Positions 8,601-18,139 of a DNA stretch of 64,000 bases are shown piece by piece. This stretch comes from Amycolatopsis aidingensis (GTDB lineage: Bacteria; Actinomycetota; Actinomycetes; Mycobacteriales; Pseudonocardiaceae): NCBI RefSeq assembly GCF_018885265.1, contig NZ_CP076538.1, positions 2,578,001-2,642,000 of the forward strand. The letters are read 5' to 3'. Numbering within the stretch: the first letter of the stretch is position 1; each line of letters opens with the position of its first letter. The notes under the pieces are model-generated. The model worked only from the letters and a program-made list of their open reading frames with translations, had not been told where the DNA came from and made no database searches. A program made the position numbers and the translations under genes.

Positions 8601-11600
8601 AGGGTGGACGTGCTGGTCGGCGGCGCGCGGGGAGCGGCGGACGAACTGGAACTGGACAGCGTGCACACGCTGCCCCTCGACGAGTTGACCGGATATCCAC
8701 CCCAGCCGCTGCCGGAGGTCAACCCGGACTCCGCGGCGTACTGCATCTACACCTCGGGTACCACGGGCCGACCCAAGGGTGTGGTGATCAGCCACCGCAA
8801 CGTGGTCCGGTTGCTGGCTCCGGAGGACGTCGGGTTCGACTTCGGCCCTGCCGACGTGTGGACCCTGTTCCACTCCTACCACTTCGACTTCTCGGTATGG
8901 GAGCTGTTCGGCTGCCTTTCCACCGGGGGACGGCTGGTGGTGGTGCACGCCGAGCAGGCGCGGGATGCCGAGCGGTTCGCCGAGCTGCTGGTGCGCGAGC
9001 GGGTCACTGTGCTGAACCAGACCCCCGGCGCCTTCGCCCAGCTGGTGGGTCTCCCGGCCGTGGCGGGCGAGCTCGACCTGCGGTACGTGATCTTCGGTGG
9101 GGACCGGCTCGACCCCGCGCGGATCGCGGACTGGGCCGCCGCGCATCCACAGGTCGCGCTGGTCAACATGTACGGCATCACCGAGGTGACCGTGCATGCC
9201 ACCGCGCACCGGATCACCGCGGCGGAGCTGGCAGGCGGGACCAGCCTCGTCGGTGGCCCGATCCCGACGACCCGGATCTACGTGCTGGACCGGCGCACCG
9301 GGCGCAGGCTGCTGCCGACCGGCGCCGTCGGCGAGGTCTACGTCGGCGGTCCCGGGGTCGCTGACGGCTACCTGCGCAGGCCCGCGCTCACCGCCGAGCG
9401 GTTCGTGCCGAACCCCTTCGCCGCTCCCGGCGAGGCCGACCTGCTGTTCCGCAGCGGGGACCTGGGCCGGTGGTGGCCGGACGGCAGCCTCGAGATCTGC
9501 GGCAGGGCCGATTCCCAGGTCAAGATCCGTGGCTACCGGGTTGAGCTCGGGGAGATCGAGTCCTGCCTCACCCAGCATTCCGCCGTCGGGCAGGCCGTGG
9601 TGTCGCTGCTCGGCGGCTCCGCGGGCGTGCTGGTCGCGTTCGTCGAGACGGCAGCCCAGGTCACCGAGGGCGAGCTCAGAGCACACCTCGTGGCAAGGCT
9701 GCCCGGGTACCTTGTGCCGGCCCGGTATCACCTGCTCAGCAGGATCCCGTTGACCAGCAACGGGAAGCCCGACCGGAAGGCACTCGCCCGGCTGGCGGAG
9801 CGGGCCGCCCCGCAGCAGGCCGAGGCCGACCGGGACGAGCCATCCGGTCCCACCGCGCTCGCCGTGGCCGAGGCATGGGCCGAGCTGCTCGGCGTGACCG
9901 GGTTGACCGCGCGGTCCTCGTTCTTCGAGCTCGGCGGGCACTCGCTGCTCGCGGCCAAGCTGCTGGCCACCCTTTCCGAGCGGGTGGGGGTCGCGCTACC
10001 GATCCGGCTGCTGTTCGAGCATCCGCGCCTGCAGGATCTCGCCGATGCCATCGACGCACTCGCCGCAACCGCGGAGACCCCGGCGGATGCCGGGACGCGG
10101 GACGGCGAACCAGGCACGGCCGAACCCGTCGAGCTGCCAGCATCCAGCTTCCAGGAACGGATCTTCCTCGCCCAGCGGGTCGAGCCGGAAGCGCACCGGT
10201 ATGTCGTACCGTTGCTGTGGCGGGTGTCCGGCACGCTGGACACCGACCGGCTCGCCGGAGCGCTGGCCGCGGTGGTGCGCAGGCACGAGATCCTGCGGAC
10301 CAGGTTCGAGGTGGTCGACGGCACCCTGCGTCAGCGGGTCGGCGAACCGTGGCAACCGGCGCTGGTCGAGGAGGCCGTTCCCGATCTGGACGGCTGGCTG
10401 CGCGATCAGCTGGCCACGCCGATCGATCCGGCCTCCGGGCGACCGTTGCGGTGCGGCCTGGTCTCCGCAGGCGGGCAGCGGGTGTTCGCGATCCTGGTCC
10501 ACCACCTGGCCTGGGACCTCGGCTCCGCGCCGGTGCTGCTCGAGGAACTGCGCGCACAATACGAGTCCGAAAAGGACATTCCGGCACCCGCTCAGTACCG
10601 GCAGTTCGTGGCCGCGCAACAGGCCGCGAGGCAGCGAACGGAGTTCCCGGCCGAGCTGGACTACTGGGCACGCACCCTGCACGGGGCAGCGGCATACCTG
10701 CCACTCCCCGCGCCCGCCGAGGCCGGCCCCTCGGGGGCCGTGCGCGTTCCGTTGCCCGCGGGCCTTTCCCGCAGGCTGGCCGAGTTGCAGACCGGGGCGG
10801 GCGTCTCCTGGTTCATGGCCGCGGCCACCGCGCTCACCGGGGTACTGCACCGGTTCACCGGCGCCGACGATGTGACCATCGGTGTCCCGGTGGACAACCG
10901 GGAGGCCACCGGGCGGGAACGCCTGATCGGGCCCTGTCTGAACACCGTGGTGCTGCGTTCCGAGCAGCCGGCCGGTGGCACGGTCGGCGACCTGCTCAGC
11001 ACCGTGCGGGAGCGGGTCCTCGGCGCGCTGGAGCACCGGCTGACTCCCTTCGAGTCGGTGGTCGAGCACCTCAACCCCGCCCGCAGGCCCGGCTGGACCC
11101 CGTACGCGGACGTGATGCTGAACGTGAACACCGGGTCGGGAACCAAGGGCAGGCTCGGTACCGCGGAGCTGGACCCGTTCACCGTGGACGCGCAGTGGGA
11201 GTACGACACCAAGTTCGGGCTCACCCTCACGGTCACCGAGTCCGATGGCGAAATCGGCGCGATGCTGTCCTACCGGGGCGACCGGATCGGTGCGGCCGAT
11301 GCCCGGCAGCTCGCCACCCTGTTCGGCCGGTTGCTTGCCGCCCTGCCCGAGGTGCTCGACGTGCCACTGGCCACGGTGGACCTGATGGCGCCAGATGAGC
11401 TCGACCGGCTGCTGTTGCTGGAGTCCGGTCCGGCCGCCGCCGAACCCGACTCGGTGCCCGCGATGATCGGGCGGCGCCTGCTGCAGGGCCCGGACCGGCC
11501 CGCGATCAGCTCGTCGACCGGGGAGCTCAGCTATGCCGAGCTCGACCGGCGGGTGACGGCCATGGCACACCGGTTGCGCGCCGCCGCAAGGACAGGCGGC

Positions 11601-13250
11601 GCGGGTACCCCGGTCGTGGCCATGCTGCTGGACCGCGGGGAGTCCCTGGTGGTGAGCCAGCTCGCCGCCTGGCGGGCCGGATTCGCCTTCTGCCCGATCG
11701 ACCCGGGTTACCCGGCGGATCGGATCAGGTTCATGCTCGACGATCTGGTCGCCGTGGCCGCGGTGACCGACCACCCGGAGCTGGCCGAGCTGGCGGCCGG
11801 TGGCGAGGTCCCCGTCGTCGACCCAGGGGAGCGGGCGGCGGCCGGGGACGCCGCGGCGGAGCTGCCCGGGCTGCCGGAGCCGGACGACCATGCCTGCGTG
11901 ATCTACACCTCGGGCACCACCGGGCAGCCGAAGGGGTCGGTCTGGCGGCATCGCGGGATCGCGCAACTCGCCCGCTGGCACGTGGACACCCTGGGAGTGA
12001 CCGAGCACGACCGGGCCAGCCTGCTCGCCAGCGTGGGTTTCGACGGCGCCCAATGGGAACTGTGGCCGTACCTGGTTGCCGGTGCCTGCGTGCTGCCCTA
12101 CGAACGGCCGATCGTGGTGCCGGAGGTCGTCGACTGGCTGGACCACAACCGGATCACCATGTGCTTCATGCCGACCCCGCTGGCCGAGGTGCTGGTGGCG
12201 GGGGAGCGGCAGCCACGTACCCTGCGCTGGCTGACGATCGGCGGCACCACGTTCACCACCCGGCTGCCCGCGGACGCCTGCTACCGGGTCTGCAACGCGT
12301 ACGGGCCGAGCGAGAACACCGTGGTCGGATCGGTGCTGCTGATCGGAACCGACAACACCTTGCCGGTGAACGACGTCGGCAGGCCGATCCAGGGAACCTC
12401 GGTATCCATTGTGGATAGCGAGGGCAAGCGGGTCCCGGTCGGCCTGCCCGGCGAGATCCTGCTCGGCGGGGTGGCCGTCGCGGACGGTTACTGGCGCAGG
12501 CCGGAGGCGACCGAGGAGCGGTTCCTGCCGGGCCCGTGGTACCGGACCGGGGATCTCGGCCGGTGGAACCCCGATGGCCGGCTGGAGTTCCTCGGCAGGG
12601 TGGATCGCCAGTTCAAGATCCGCGGGTACCGGATCGAGCCGCACGAGATCGAGGTGGCATTGCAGCGGGATCCGCTGGTGCGGCAGGCACTCGTCGCCGG
12701 TTTTCCGGATTCGGTACCTGCGCTGGTCGGCTACCTGGTCCCGGCCGCGGGCGCCGAACGGGACACCGGATCGGTGATCACTCGCCTCGCGGAATGGCTG
12801 CCACCGTTCATGGTCCCGGACGCGATCGTCTGGCTGGACGAGATCCCCACCTCGGTGCACGGCAAGCTGGAGACCTCGGCTCTGCCCAAGGCGGGCCGTG
12901 CCGACCTCGTCCGGCAACGAGGCGACCTGCGCGGCCCGGAGACCGAAACCGAGCACACCATCGCCGGGGTCTGGGCCGAGGTCCTGCGGCTGGACGAGAT
13001 CGGTGTTGAGGACAACTTCTTCGATCTCGGCGGGAACTCGTTGCTGCTGTCCACATTGCACTCCAGGCTGGAGGCGAGGCTGGCGAACCCCGTTCCGATC
13101 CACCGGCTGTTCGAGTTCCCCACCATTCGCGGGCTCGCCCGCTGGGTCGACTCCGTCGACGAGCCTGCCAACGGGACCGGGACCGGGGCCGGTGAGCCGG
13201 ACCCGATCCTGGCCCGCGCCCGGCGATCGAGGGCGGCGCGCGGGCGATGA
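5631..13250 (+). CDS. Nonribosomal peptide synthetase C-C-A(Thr)-T-C-A(Leu-like)-T
   Basis: 2,539 residues, TTG start 10 nt after GGGGAGG, overlapping the previous stop. Domain order: C1 (about 1-440, active motif AHLVYDG near 130), C2 (about 470-880, motif degraded to GHQAVVDR near 597), A1 (about 895-1395), T1 (Ser1438 in GGHSLL), C3 (from about 1503, HHLAWDL near 1622), A2 (from about 1944), T2 (Ser2470 in GGNSLL). There is no epimerase, methyltransferase or thioesterase domain. Specificity residues read by alignment to GrsA are DFWNIGMVH plus Lys for A1, the canonical L-threonine code, and DGWFTGAVV plus Lys for A2, closest to the leucine code DAWFLGNVVK. Thr-Leu is the C-terminal pair of epoxomicin. 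C1 is placed to accept an acyl group or an upstream residue. The chain passes to the PKS encoded next, whose start overlaps this stop (ATGA). Confidence 0.93.
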   Translation: MTEIIQIPLSVTQQALWVSWQLDRAAYQNMIVTPFAVRGTVDPARLDRAVAALGERFPLLRGVVRPAPEGPVLSWAGQPRLRLRERVFDEPMEQAVRTAARVPFDLEQGPPSRFELLHAGGETVLLISVAHLVYDGMSLLNLLPVLAEAYRGVPLPPPADLDDIREFNLRQHELAEGDAGAGHREFWREHLGTDLAELPELTLPAGPDPAGEFQMRTVELDRELVQRVRTVAKQLALTSTVVLYAAYLVLLRRHTGRDDLVVSMPTHGRRGRPGLREAVGFFSNAVPIRQRLDDSDTYASAAQRIGADIRRCLRFADLPQPAILRSTGAHGPAEAVVGTTIFQYWNSSARGDVDVFDHALDEDCSLSLLPPHDVAGYRLQTMVREDRDGFTMQWKDTAGELGLSALDLLAEDYLAVLDELVTDPDRGIGPAVPAGRAAARGFVLTGRAMLDRLHPVQPAGEHPPATPHQERMGFVDRFENGVVYPGAPVYHNLPLVRLLSSVPAADRLAEEFTAALADHPVLRTNLVFTERGFEQQVHAPRRGEVTWFAEPAEGAELPERLRRWLDLPFDLGKDLLVRVAVQTRVDGSAWLVLVGHQAVVDRASLRLLAARLIGETVPAPPVVEVDRDRVAHDLAAVAHRLSGEIEPLRLPESRRRDAVHVYREDAVDLTSPPPTELETLAAAAGVSTAAVLLSTFGALLSWYSGQDELVIGTTQPARNESNAGAVGPLSTLVPIRLRTGTATPFLDLLRQAEAELDFARRHDAVPFDDLVRVLDPGKDMSRTALFDVLFSYLDAEQDGGLSAGQALLGSGAGKYDLHLALRPRDGRQEGRLVFNAEYFDRSRFVEFDVHFGRLLAQATADPEVTLGALDPATEDERRRQLREWNDTASGYPEITLTELLLRQARRAPDATAVTDGDTRLSYRELISSAEELAHGLVAAGVRPGDLVGLHLGRGTGQVTAILAVLLAGAGYLPVDVDLPLERKQFVLADARVDVLVGGARGAADELELDSVHTLPLDELTGYPPQPLPEVNPDSAAYCIYTSGTTGRPKGVVISHRNVVRLLAPEDVGFDFGPADVWTLFHSYHFDFSVWELFGCLSTGGRLVVVHAEQARDAERFAELLVRERVTVLNQTPGAFAQLVGLPAVAGELDLRYVIFGGDRLDPARIADWAAAHPQVALVNMYGITEVTVHATAHRITAAELAGGTSLVGGPIPTTRIYVLDRRTGRRLLPTGAVGEVYVGGPGVADGYLRRPALTAERFVPNPFAAPGEADLLFRSGDLGRWWPDGSLEICGRADSQVKIRGYRVELGEIESCLTQHSAVGQAVVSLLGGSAGVLVAFVETAAQVTEGELRAHLVARLPGYLVPARYHLLSRIPLTSNGKPDRKALARLAERAAPQQAEADRDEPSGPTALAVAEAWAELLGVTGLTARSSFFELGGHSLLAAKLLATLSERVGVALPIRLLFEHPRLQDLADAIDALAATAETPADAGTRDGEPGTAEPVELPASSFQERIFLAQRVEPEAHRYVVPLLWRVSGTLDTDRLAGALAAVVRRHEILRTRFEVVDGTLRQRVGEPWQPALVEEAVPDLDGWLRDQLATPIDPASGRPLRCGLVSAGGQRVFAILVHHLAWDLGSAPVLLEELRAQYESEKDIPAPAQYRQFVAAQQAARQRTEFPAELDYWARTLHGAAAYLPLPAPAEAGPSGAVRVPLPAGLSRRLAELQTGAGVSWFMAAATALTGVLHRFTGADDVTIGVPVDNREATGRERLIGPCLNTVVLRSEQPAGGTVGDLLSTVRERVLGALEHRLTPFESVVEHLNPARRPGWTPYADVMLNVNTGSGTKGRLGTAELDPFTVDAQWEYDTKFGLTLTVTESDGEIGAMLSYRGDRIGAADARQLATLFGRLLAALPEVLDVPLATVDLMAPDELDRLLLLESGPAAAEPDSVPAMIGRRLLQGPDRPAISSSTGELSYAELDRRVTAMAHRLRAAARTGGAGTPVVAMLLDRGESLVVSQLAAWRAGFAFCPIDPGYPADRIRFMLDDLVAVAAVTDHPELAELAAGGEVPVVDPGERAAAGDAAAELPGLPEPDDHACVIYTSGTTGQPKGSVWRHRGIAQLARWHVDTLGVTEHDRASLLASVGFDGAQWELWPYLVAGACVLPYERPIVVPEVVDWLDHNRITMCFMPTPLAEVLVAGERQPRTLRWLTIGGTTFTTRLPADACYRVCNAYGPSENTVVGSVLLIGTDNTLPVNDVGRPIQGTSVSIVDSEGKRVPVGLPGEILLGGVAVADGYWRRPEATEERFLPGPWYRTGDLGRWNPDGRLEFLGRVDRQFKIRGYRIEPHEIEVALQRDPLVRQALVAGFPDSVPALVGYLVPAAGAERDTGSVITRLAEWLPPFMVPDAIVWLDEIPTSVHGKLETSALPKAGRADLVRQRGDLRGPETETEHTIAGVWAEVLRLDEIGVEDNFFDLGGNSLLLSTLHSRLEARLANPVPIHRLFEFPTIRGLARWVDSVDEPANGTGTGAGEPDPILARARRSRAARGR

Positions 13251-16200
13251 GTACCGAAGCGATTGCCATCGTCGGTGCCGGAGCACGGATGCCCGGTGCC
13301 TCGAACGTGGCGGAGTTCTGGCGCAACCTGCAGGCCGGAGCCGACACCATCAGCCGGTTCGACCCGGACAGGCTGCGCGCGGCGGGCGTACCGGCTGCGG
13401 AGATCGAGCACCCCGGCTACGTGCCTGCCCGCGGGGTACTGGCCGCCGCGGAGCACTTCGACTGGCGGTTCTTCGGTTACAGCCTTGCCGAGGCGCGGCT
13501 GATCGACCCGCAGCAGCGGGTGTTCCTCGAGGTCTGCTGGGCTGCGTTCACCGAGGCCGGGCTGGATCCCGAGCGGTTCCCCGGCTGGATCGGCGTGTTC
13601 GCCGGATGCGACCTTTCCACCACGGGATCCCGGTCGGCGCCGGAGACGATGGAAGGGCTGATCGGTGCGGAGAAGGACTTCCTCGCCACCAGGGTGGCGT
13701 ACAAGCTGAAGTTGCGCGGCCCGGCGATCAGCGTGCAGACGGCGTGCTCCACCTCGCTGGTCGCCGTGCACCAGGCCTGCCAGAGCCTGCTGAACCACGA
13801 GTGCGACGCCGCGCTGGCCGGCGGGGTGACCCTGTGGCTTCCGCAGGAAACCGGATACCGCTACCAGGAGGACCACATCCTGTCCGTGGACGGCCGGTGC
13901 CGGACCTTCGACGCGGACTCCACCGGCACGGTGTCCAGCAACGGGGCTGGTGTGGTGCTGCTGCGCAGGCTCGAGGACGCGCTCGCCGACGGCGACCGGA
14001 TCATGGCGGTGCTGCGGGGTTCCGCGCTGAACAACGATGGCGGCGAGAAGATCGGCTACACCGCACCCTCGCTGACCGGTCAGCGGGACGTGATCAGGCT
14101 GGCGCTGGCGCAGGCGGACGTTGACCCGGCTGACCTGTCCTATGTGGAGGCACATGGGACCGCGACGCAGCTCGGCGATCCGGTGGAGGTGGCCGCGCTG
14201 ACCTCGGCGTTCCGGTACGCGACCGACCGGGTCGGTTACTGCGGGCTTGGCTCGGTGAAGAGCAACATCGGCCACACCGGGGCGGCCGCAGGGATCGCCG
14301 GGCTGCTCAAGGCCGCGCTCAGCCTCGAGCACCGGGAACTGGTTCCCAGCCTGCACTTCCGGCGACCCAACCCGAAACTGGAACTGGAGTCCTCTCCGTT
14401 CCGGGTGGTCACCGAGAACGAGCCGCTGCCGGAGGACATGCCGGCGCTGGCGGCGGTGAGCTCCTTCGGTATCGGTGGCACCAACGCGCACGCCGTCCTG
14501 GAGGGGCCACCACGGCGAGCGGCGGGGTCCCCGCGCGGCCCGAAGCTGTTCTGCCTTTCCGCGCCGTCCGCCGGCGCGCTGCGCAAGGCGCGTACCGAAC
14601 TGGCCGACCGGCTCACCGAGCGGCCTGCGCCGGATCCGGTCGCGGTTGCGTGGACCCTCGCCGCGGGCAGGCCCGCGTTGCCCTTCCGAACCGCGGTGCC
14701 TGCCGAGGACCTCGATCGGGCCGTGGCGTCGTTGCGGGAACCGGCCGATGCCGTGCCAGCGGCCAGGACCCGCGTCGGGTTCCTGTTCCCCGGCCAGGGC
14801 GCGCTCTACCCGGGGGCGATCGAGGCCTGCTACGAGTCCCTGCCGGTGTTTCGTGAGCTGTTCGACCAGGCGGCCAGGGTGGTGGCCGGGAAGTGGGGGC
14901 TGGACCTGCACGCCGCGCTGGCCGCTCGCGCCCCGGCCGAGCAGCTGGCGGACAGCTTCACCCAGCAGGTCGGCCTGTTCTCGGTCGGCTACGCCCTCGG
15001 GCGGCAACTGCTCGCCTGGGGCATCCGCCCGGCGGCGATGCTGGGGCACAGCGCGGGCGAGTACGTGGCCGCGGCGCTGGCCGGGGTCTGGGATCTGGCC
15101 GCGGGGCTCGAGGTGGTCGGCGAACGCGCCCTGGCCATGCGAGCCGGGCCACCTGGCGGGATGCTCGCCGTCTACGCCGCACCGGAGGACCTGCCGCCGC
15201 GGCACGGGCTGGAGGTGGCCACCGAGGGGCCGGGGCAGGTGGTGCTGGCCGGCAGCACCGAGCGGGTGCACCGCCTGCACGCCGAGCTGGCCGATGCCGG
15301 GATCGAGGCCAGGGTGATCGACGCCGACCGGCCGTTCCACACCGAGCGGATGCGACCGGCGACCGATGGTCTGCGCGCGGTGCTGGCCCGGCTCCCGGCC
15401 GGGCGCGCCGAACTTCCGGTGGTGTCCAACCTGACCGGCCGTCTTGCCGAACCGGACCGTCTTGCCGACCCCGGCTACTGGTCCGAGCACCTGTGCTCGC
15501 CGGTACGCCTCACCGAGGGCATGGCCACCGTACTCGGCCAGGGGTGTGAGGTGCTGATCGAACTCGGACCGGGGCAGACGATGACCGGCGGGCTGCGGCG
15601 GCACGAGCGGTGGAGCGAGTCCGGCCTCGCCGTCCCGTTCATCGGCAGGCAGGCAGAACCCCGGCGGGACGCCCTGCTGGGCGCGCTGGGCAGGCTGTGG
15701 GAGGCAGGACTCCCACTCGACTGGGCCGCGTTGTTCGAGGAACCGCCGGTGCGCTGCTGGCTCCCACCGGTTCCGCTGGACTCCGAGCCGATCCCGGAGC
15801 GGCAGGCGCAGGCGGGTGGGCAACGCCCCGCGGCGCAGGCCGGCATGGTGGTGGTCGGGGACCAGCCGGCCAGGGTGGCCGCCCTCGCCGAGGAACTGGT
15901 GGACGGCGGCGCCACCGTGGTCGGTTCGCACGCGCCCAGCACGGCAAAACCACTGGCGGACCCGGTGATCTGGCCGGAGCGGGCCGAGCGCACGGTGGCC
16001 GACCGGCCGGACCTGACCGACGCGCTGCGCGAGTTCTCCGCAGGCCTGGCAGGCCAGGTGGTGCTGGACTCGGGCGTGGCCGCGCTGACCGCGGACGGTC
16101 GCCTGCCGAGGCTGGCCGGGTTCCTGCTGGACCTCCTGCGCGCGCGTGGCTGGCTGACCGGCGAGGATCGCCCGGTTGCCGACCTCGGCGCGCGGGTGGC

Positions 16201-18139
16201 GGCGGCACTGGCCAGGGCAGGGGAACTCGACGAGGTGGCCGGCCTGCGGGAACTGCTGCGGCACTGCGCGGCCCATTACCCCGACGTGTTCGCAGGCCGG
16301 GTCGAGCCGGTTTCGGTGCTCTACCCGGACGGTTCGGACGACCTGCTCAGCCGCTGTCTGCGGGACAACGCCGTGCCGCTCGGCGGCAGCGGACACTGCC
16401 TGGAGGCGGTGCGGCGGTCGATTCCGGCCTGGTACGAACGCCGGGGCGGTGAGCCGTTGCGCGTGCTGGAGATCGGCGCAGGCCGGGGCGGGCTCACCTG
16501 GCCCCTGCTGGACGCCTGGGCCGGCCGGGACCAGGTGACCTACGACGTCACCGAGGTCAGCCCGATGCTGGTGGCCCAGCTGCGGCGCCGGGCGGCCGAG
16601 CGGGGTGAACGCGGGGTGCGTGCCAGGACCTTCGACATCACGGCGGATCCGGTCCAGCAGGGCCTGATCCCCGGCAGCTATGACCTGATCCTCGGCTACA
16701 ACGTGGTGCATGTGGCTCCTTCGGTACCGGCCGCGCTGGGCAACCTGCGCCGGTTGCTGCGGGAGAACGGAACGCTCTGCCTGATCGAGCTGACCAGGGC
16801 CGAGTCCTGGACCCACCTGGTGTGGGGCCTGGCGCCCGGCTGGTGGAACGCCGAAGACCACCTGCGCGGGTCCTCCCCGGAACTGGCTCTCACCGGCTGG
16901 CACCGGGCGTTGACCGAGGCCGGCTTCGCGCCGCAACCCGATACCGGCCCGGCGGGGGCGGAGCACGCCGTGCTGGTGGCCACCCTCGCCGACCGGGACG
17001 GCCTTGGCGACCCGGCCGCCGACGTCGCCAGGCAGGCCACGGGGGCCGAACCGGTCATCGTGCACCGGGAGCCCACCGCGCCCCCCGCGCCGCGGAACTC
17101 CGGCCCACCGGAGACCACCCCTGCCGGGCAGCCGGACGCACTGGTGGACACGCTGACCGAACTGTGGTGCGACGCCCTCGGCGTGACCTCGGCCGCGGCG
17201 GAGGACGACTTCTACCGGCTGGGTGGCGAGTCCCTCGGCCTGGTACACCTGCTCGGGCAGGTGCGGGAGCGCACCGGGGTACGGGTGCAGCTGACCGATT
17301 TCGCCACCCGGCCCACCTTCGGCGTGCTGCTGCGATGGGTACGCGAGCAGCAGGAAACGCGCTCCCCGAGCACCCCGCCCAACCTGGTGCGGCTGGCCGA
17401 GCACGGGGATGGCGTGCCGCTGGTGTTCACCGCACCCGGTGCCGGAAGCACGCTGTGCTACCGGCATCTGGTGCCGCAGCTGGGTGCGCGGGAACCGGTG
17501 TACGGCCTGGAGACGCCCGGATTGCACGACGGAGTCGTGCCACTGACCCGGATCGAGGACCTGGCAGCCGCGAACCTGGAGCTGCTGCGCGAGATCCGGC
17601 CGAACGGACCGTACCGGCTCGCCGGGTGGTCGGTAGGCGCCATGGTCGCGCACGAGATGGCCGCCCGGTTGCTGGCCGACGGGGAGCGGGTGGACTCGCT
17701 GCTGTGCATCGACGGGTTCGTGCCCCGCACCTGGGGTGCGCCGGTCGGGGCGCTACCCGGTTACCTCGGCCGCGGCCTGTGGTATCAGCTCGAGACGGCC
17801 CTGCCTGCCGGGTTGCTCGGCCGGGACGGCAATCTCGGCGACGCGCTCGGCCTCGCCGGGCAGCGGCAGGGCGCGGAGTTCGTCCGGGTCTACCGGGCGA
17901 ACGTGCGCGCATTGCTGCGGTACGTCCCCCGGCCGATCGACTGTGCCGCGGTGATCTTCAAAACCGGGTTGACGGCAAGGGTGCGGCGCCGGGTCGAGCG
18001 TTCCCTGCGGGGCACCTACCGGCGCGGCGCCAGGGTGGTCGGCGTTCCCGGTGACCACCACTCCGTGCTGGCCGCGGAACACGTGGACGTGCTGGCCGAG
18101 CGAATGCGCGAAGTACTCGATCACAGGGGGTCGATATGA
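13247..18139 (+). CDS. Type I polyketide synthase module KS-AT-MT-ACP-TE
   Basis: 1,630 residues, one extension module plus release. KS: Cys167 in QTACSTS, then EAHGTATQLGDP and KSNIGHTGAAAG. AT: Ser602 in GHSAGEY; the specificity segment DRPFHTERM resembles the HAFH motif of malonyl rather than YASH of methylmalonyl domains. C-methyltransferase: VLEIGAGRGGLT at about residues 1072-1083. ACP: Ser1329 in GGESLG. TE: Ser1462 in GWSVG with a late GDHHSVL histidine. No ketoreductase or dehydratase is present, so the beta-ketone survives. Epoxyketone pathways use this layout: the MT dimethylates the malonyl-derived alpha-carbon and the TE releases an alpha-dimethyl-beta-keto acid for the ACAD-like enzyme. 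It overlaps both neighbours by 4 bp, so it is part of one operon with the NRPS. Confidence 0.93.
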   Translation: MSTEAIAIVGAGARMPGASNVAEFWRNLQAGADTISRFDPDRLRAAGVPAAEIEHPGYVPARGVLAAAEHFDWRFFGYSLAEARLIDPQQRVFLEVCWAAFTEAGLDPERFPGWIGVFAGCDLSTTGSRSAPETMEGLIGAEKDFLATRVAYKLKLRGPAISVQTACSTSLVAVHQACQSLLNHECDAALAGGVTLWLPQETGYRYQEDHILSVDGRCRTFDADSTGTVSSNGAGVVLLRRLEDALADGDRIMAVLRGSALNNDGGEKIGYTAPSLTGQRDVIRLALAQADVDPADLSYVEAHGTATQLGDPVEVAALTSAFRYATDRVGYCGLGSVKSNIGHTGAAAGIAGLLKAALSLEHRELVPSLHFRRPNPKLELESSPFRVVTENEPLPEDMPALAAVSSFGIGGTNAHAVLEGPPRRAAGSPRGPKLFCLSAPSAGALRKARTELADRLTERPAPDPVAVAWTLAAGRPALPFRTAVPAEDLDRAVASLREPADAVPAARTRVGFLFPGQGALYPGAIEACYESLPVFRELFDQAARVVAGKWGLDLHAALAARAPAEQLADSFTQQVGLFSVGYALGRQLLAWGIRPAAMLGHSAGEYVAAALAGVWDLAAGLEVVGERALAMRAGPPGGMLAVYAAPEDLPPRHGLEVATEGPGQVVLAGSTERVHRLHAELADAGIEARVIDADRPFHTERMRPATDGLRAVLARLPAGRAELPVVSNLTGRLAEPDRLADPGYWSEHLCSPVRLTEGMATVLGQGCEVLIELGPGQTMTGGLRRHERWSESGLAVPFIGRQAEPRRDALLGALGRLWEAGLPLDWAALFEEPPVRCWLPPVPLDSEPIPERQAQAGGQRPAAQAGMVVVGDQPARVAALAEELVDGGATVVGSHAPSTAKPLADPVIWPERAERTVADRPDLTDALREFSAGLAGQVVLDSGVAALTADGRLPRLAGFLLDLLRARGWLTGEDRPVADLGARVAAALARAGELDEVAGLRELLRHCAAHYPDVFAGRVEPVSVLYPDGSDDLLSRCLRDNAVPLGGSGHCLEAVRRSIPAWYERRGGEPLRVLEIGAGRGGLTWPLLDAWAGRDQVTYDVTEVSPMLVAQLRRRAAERGERGVRARTFDITADPVQQGLIPGSYDLILGYNVVHVAPSVPAALGNLRRLLRENGTLCLIELTRAESWTHLVWGLAPGWWNAEDHLRGSSPELALTGWHRALTEAGFAPQPDTGPAGAEHAVLVATLADRDGLGDPAADVARQATGAEPVIVHREPTAPPAPRNSGPPETTPAGQPDALVDTLTELWCDALGVTSAAAEDDFYRLGGESLGLVHLLGQVRERTGVRVQLTDFATRPTFGVLLRWVREQQETRSPSTPPNLVRLAEHGDGVPLVFTAPGAGSTLCYRHLVPQLGAREPVYGLETPGLHDGVVPLTRIEDLAAANLELLREIRPNGPYRLAGWSVGAMVAHEMAARLLADGERVDSLLCIDGFVPRTWGAPVGALPGYLGRGLWYQLETALPAGLLGRDGNLGDALGLAGQRQGAEFVRVYRANVRALLRYVPRPIDCAAVIFKTGLTARVRRRVERSLRGTYRRGARVVGVPGDHHSVLAAEHVDVLAERMREVLDHRGSI

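Noticed and set aside
12731-17653. 1,640-codon minus-strand open frame opposite the NRPS/PKS genes
   Set aside because: It is a high-GC shadow: the plus strand carries uninterrupted KS, AT, MT, ACP and TE motifs, while the minus frame is His/Gly/Arg/Pro-rich without domains.
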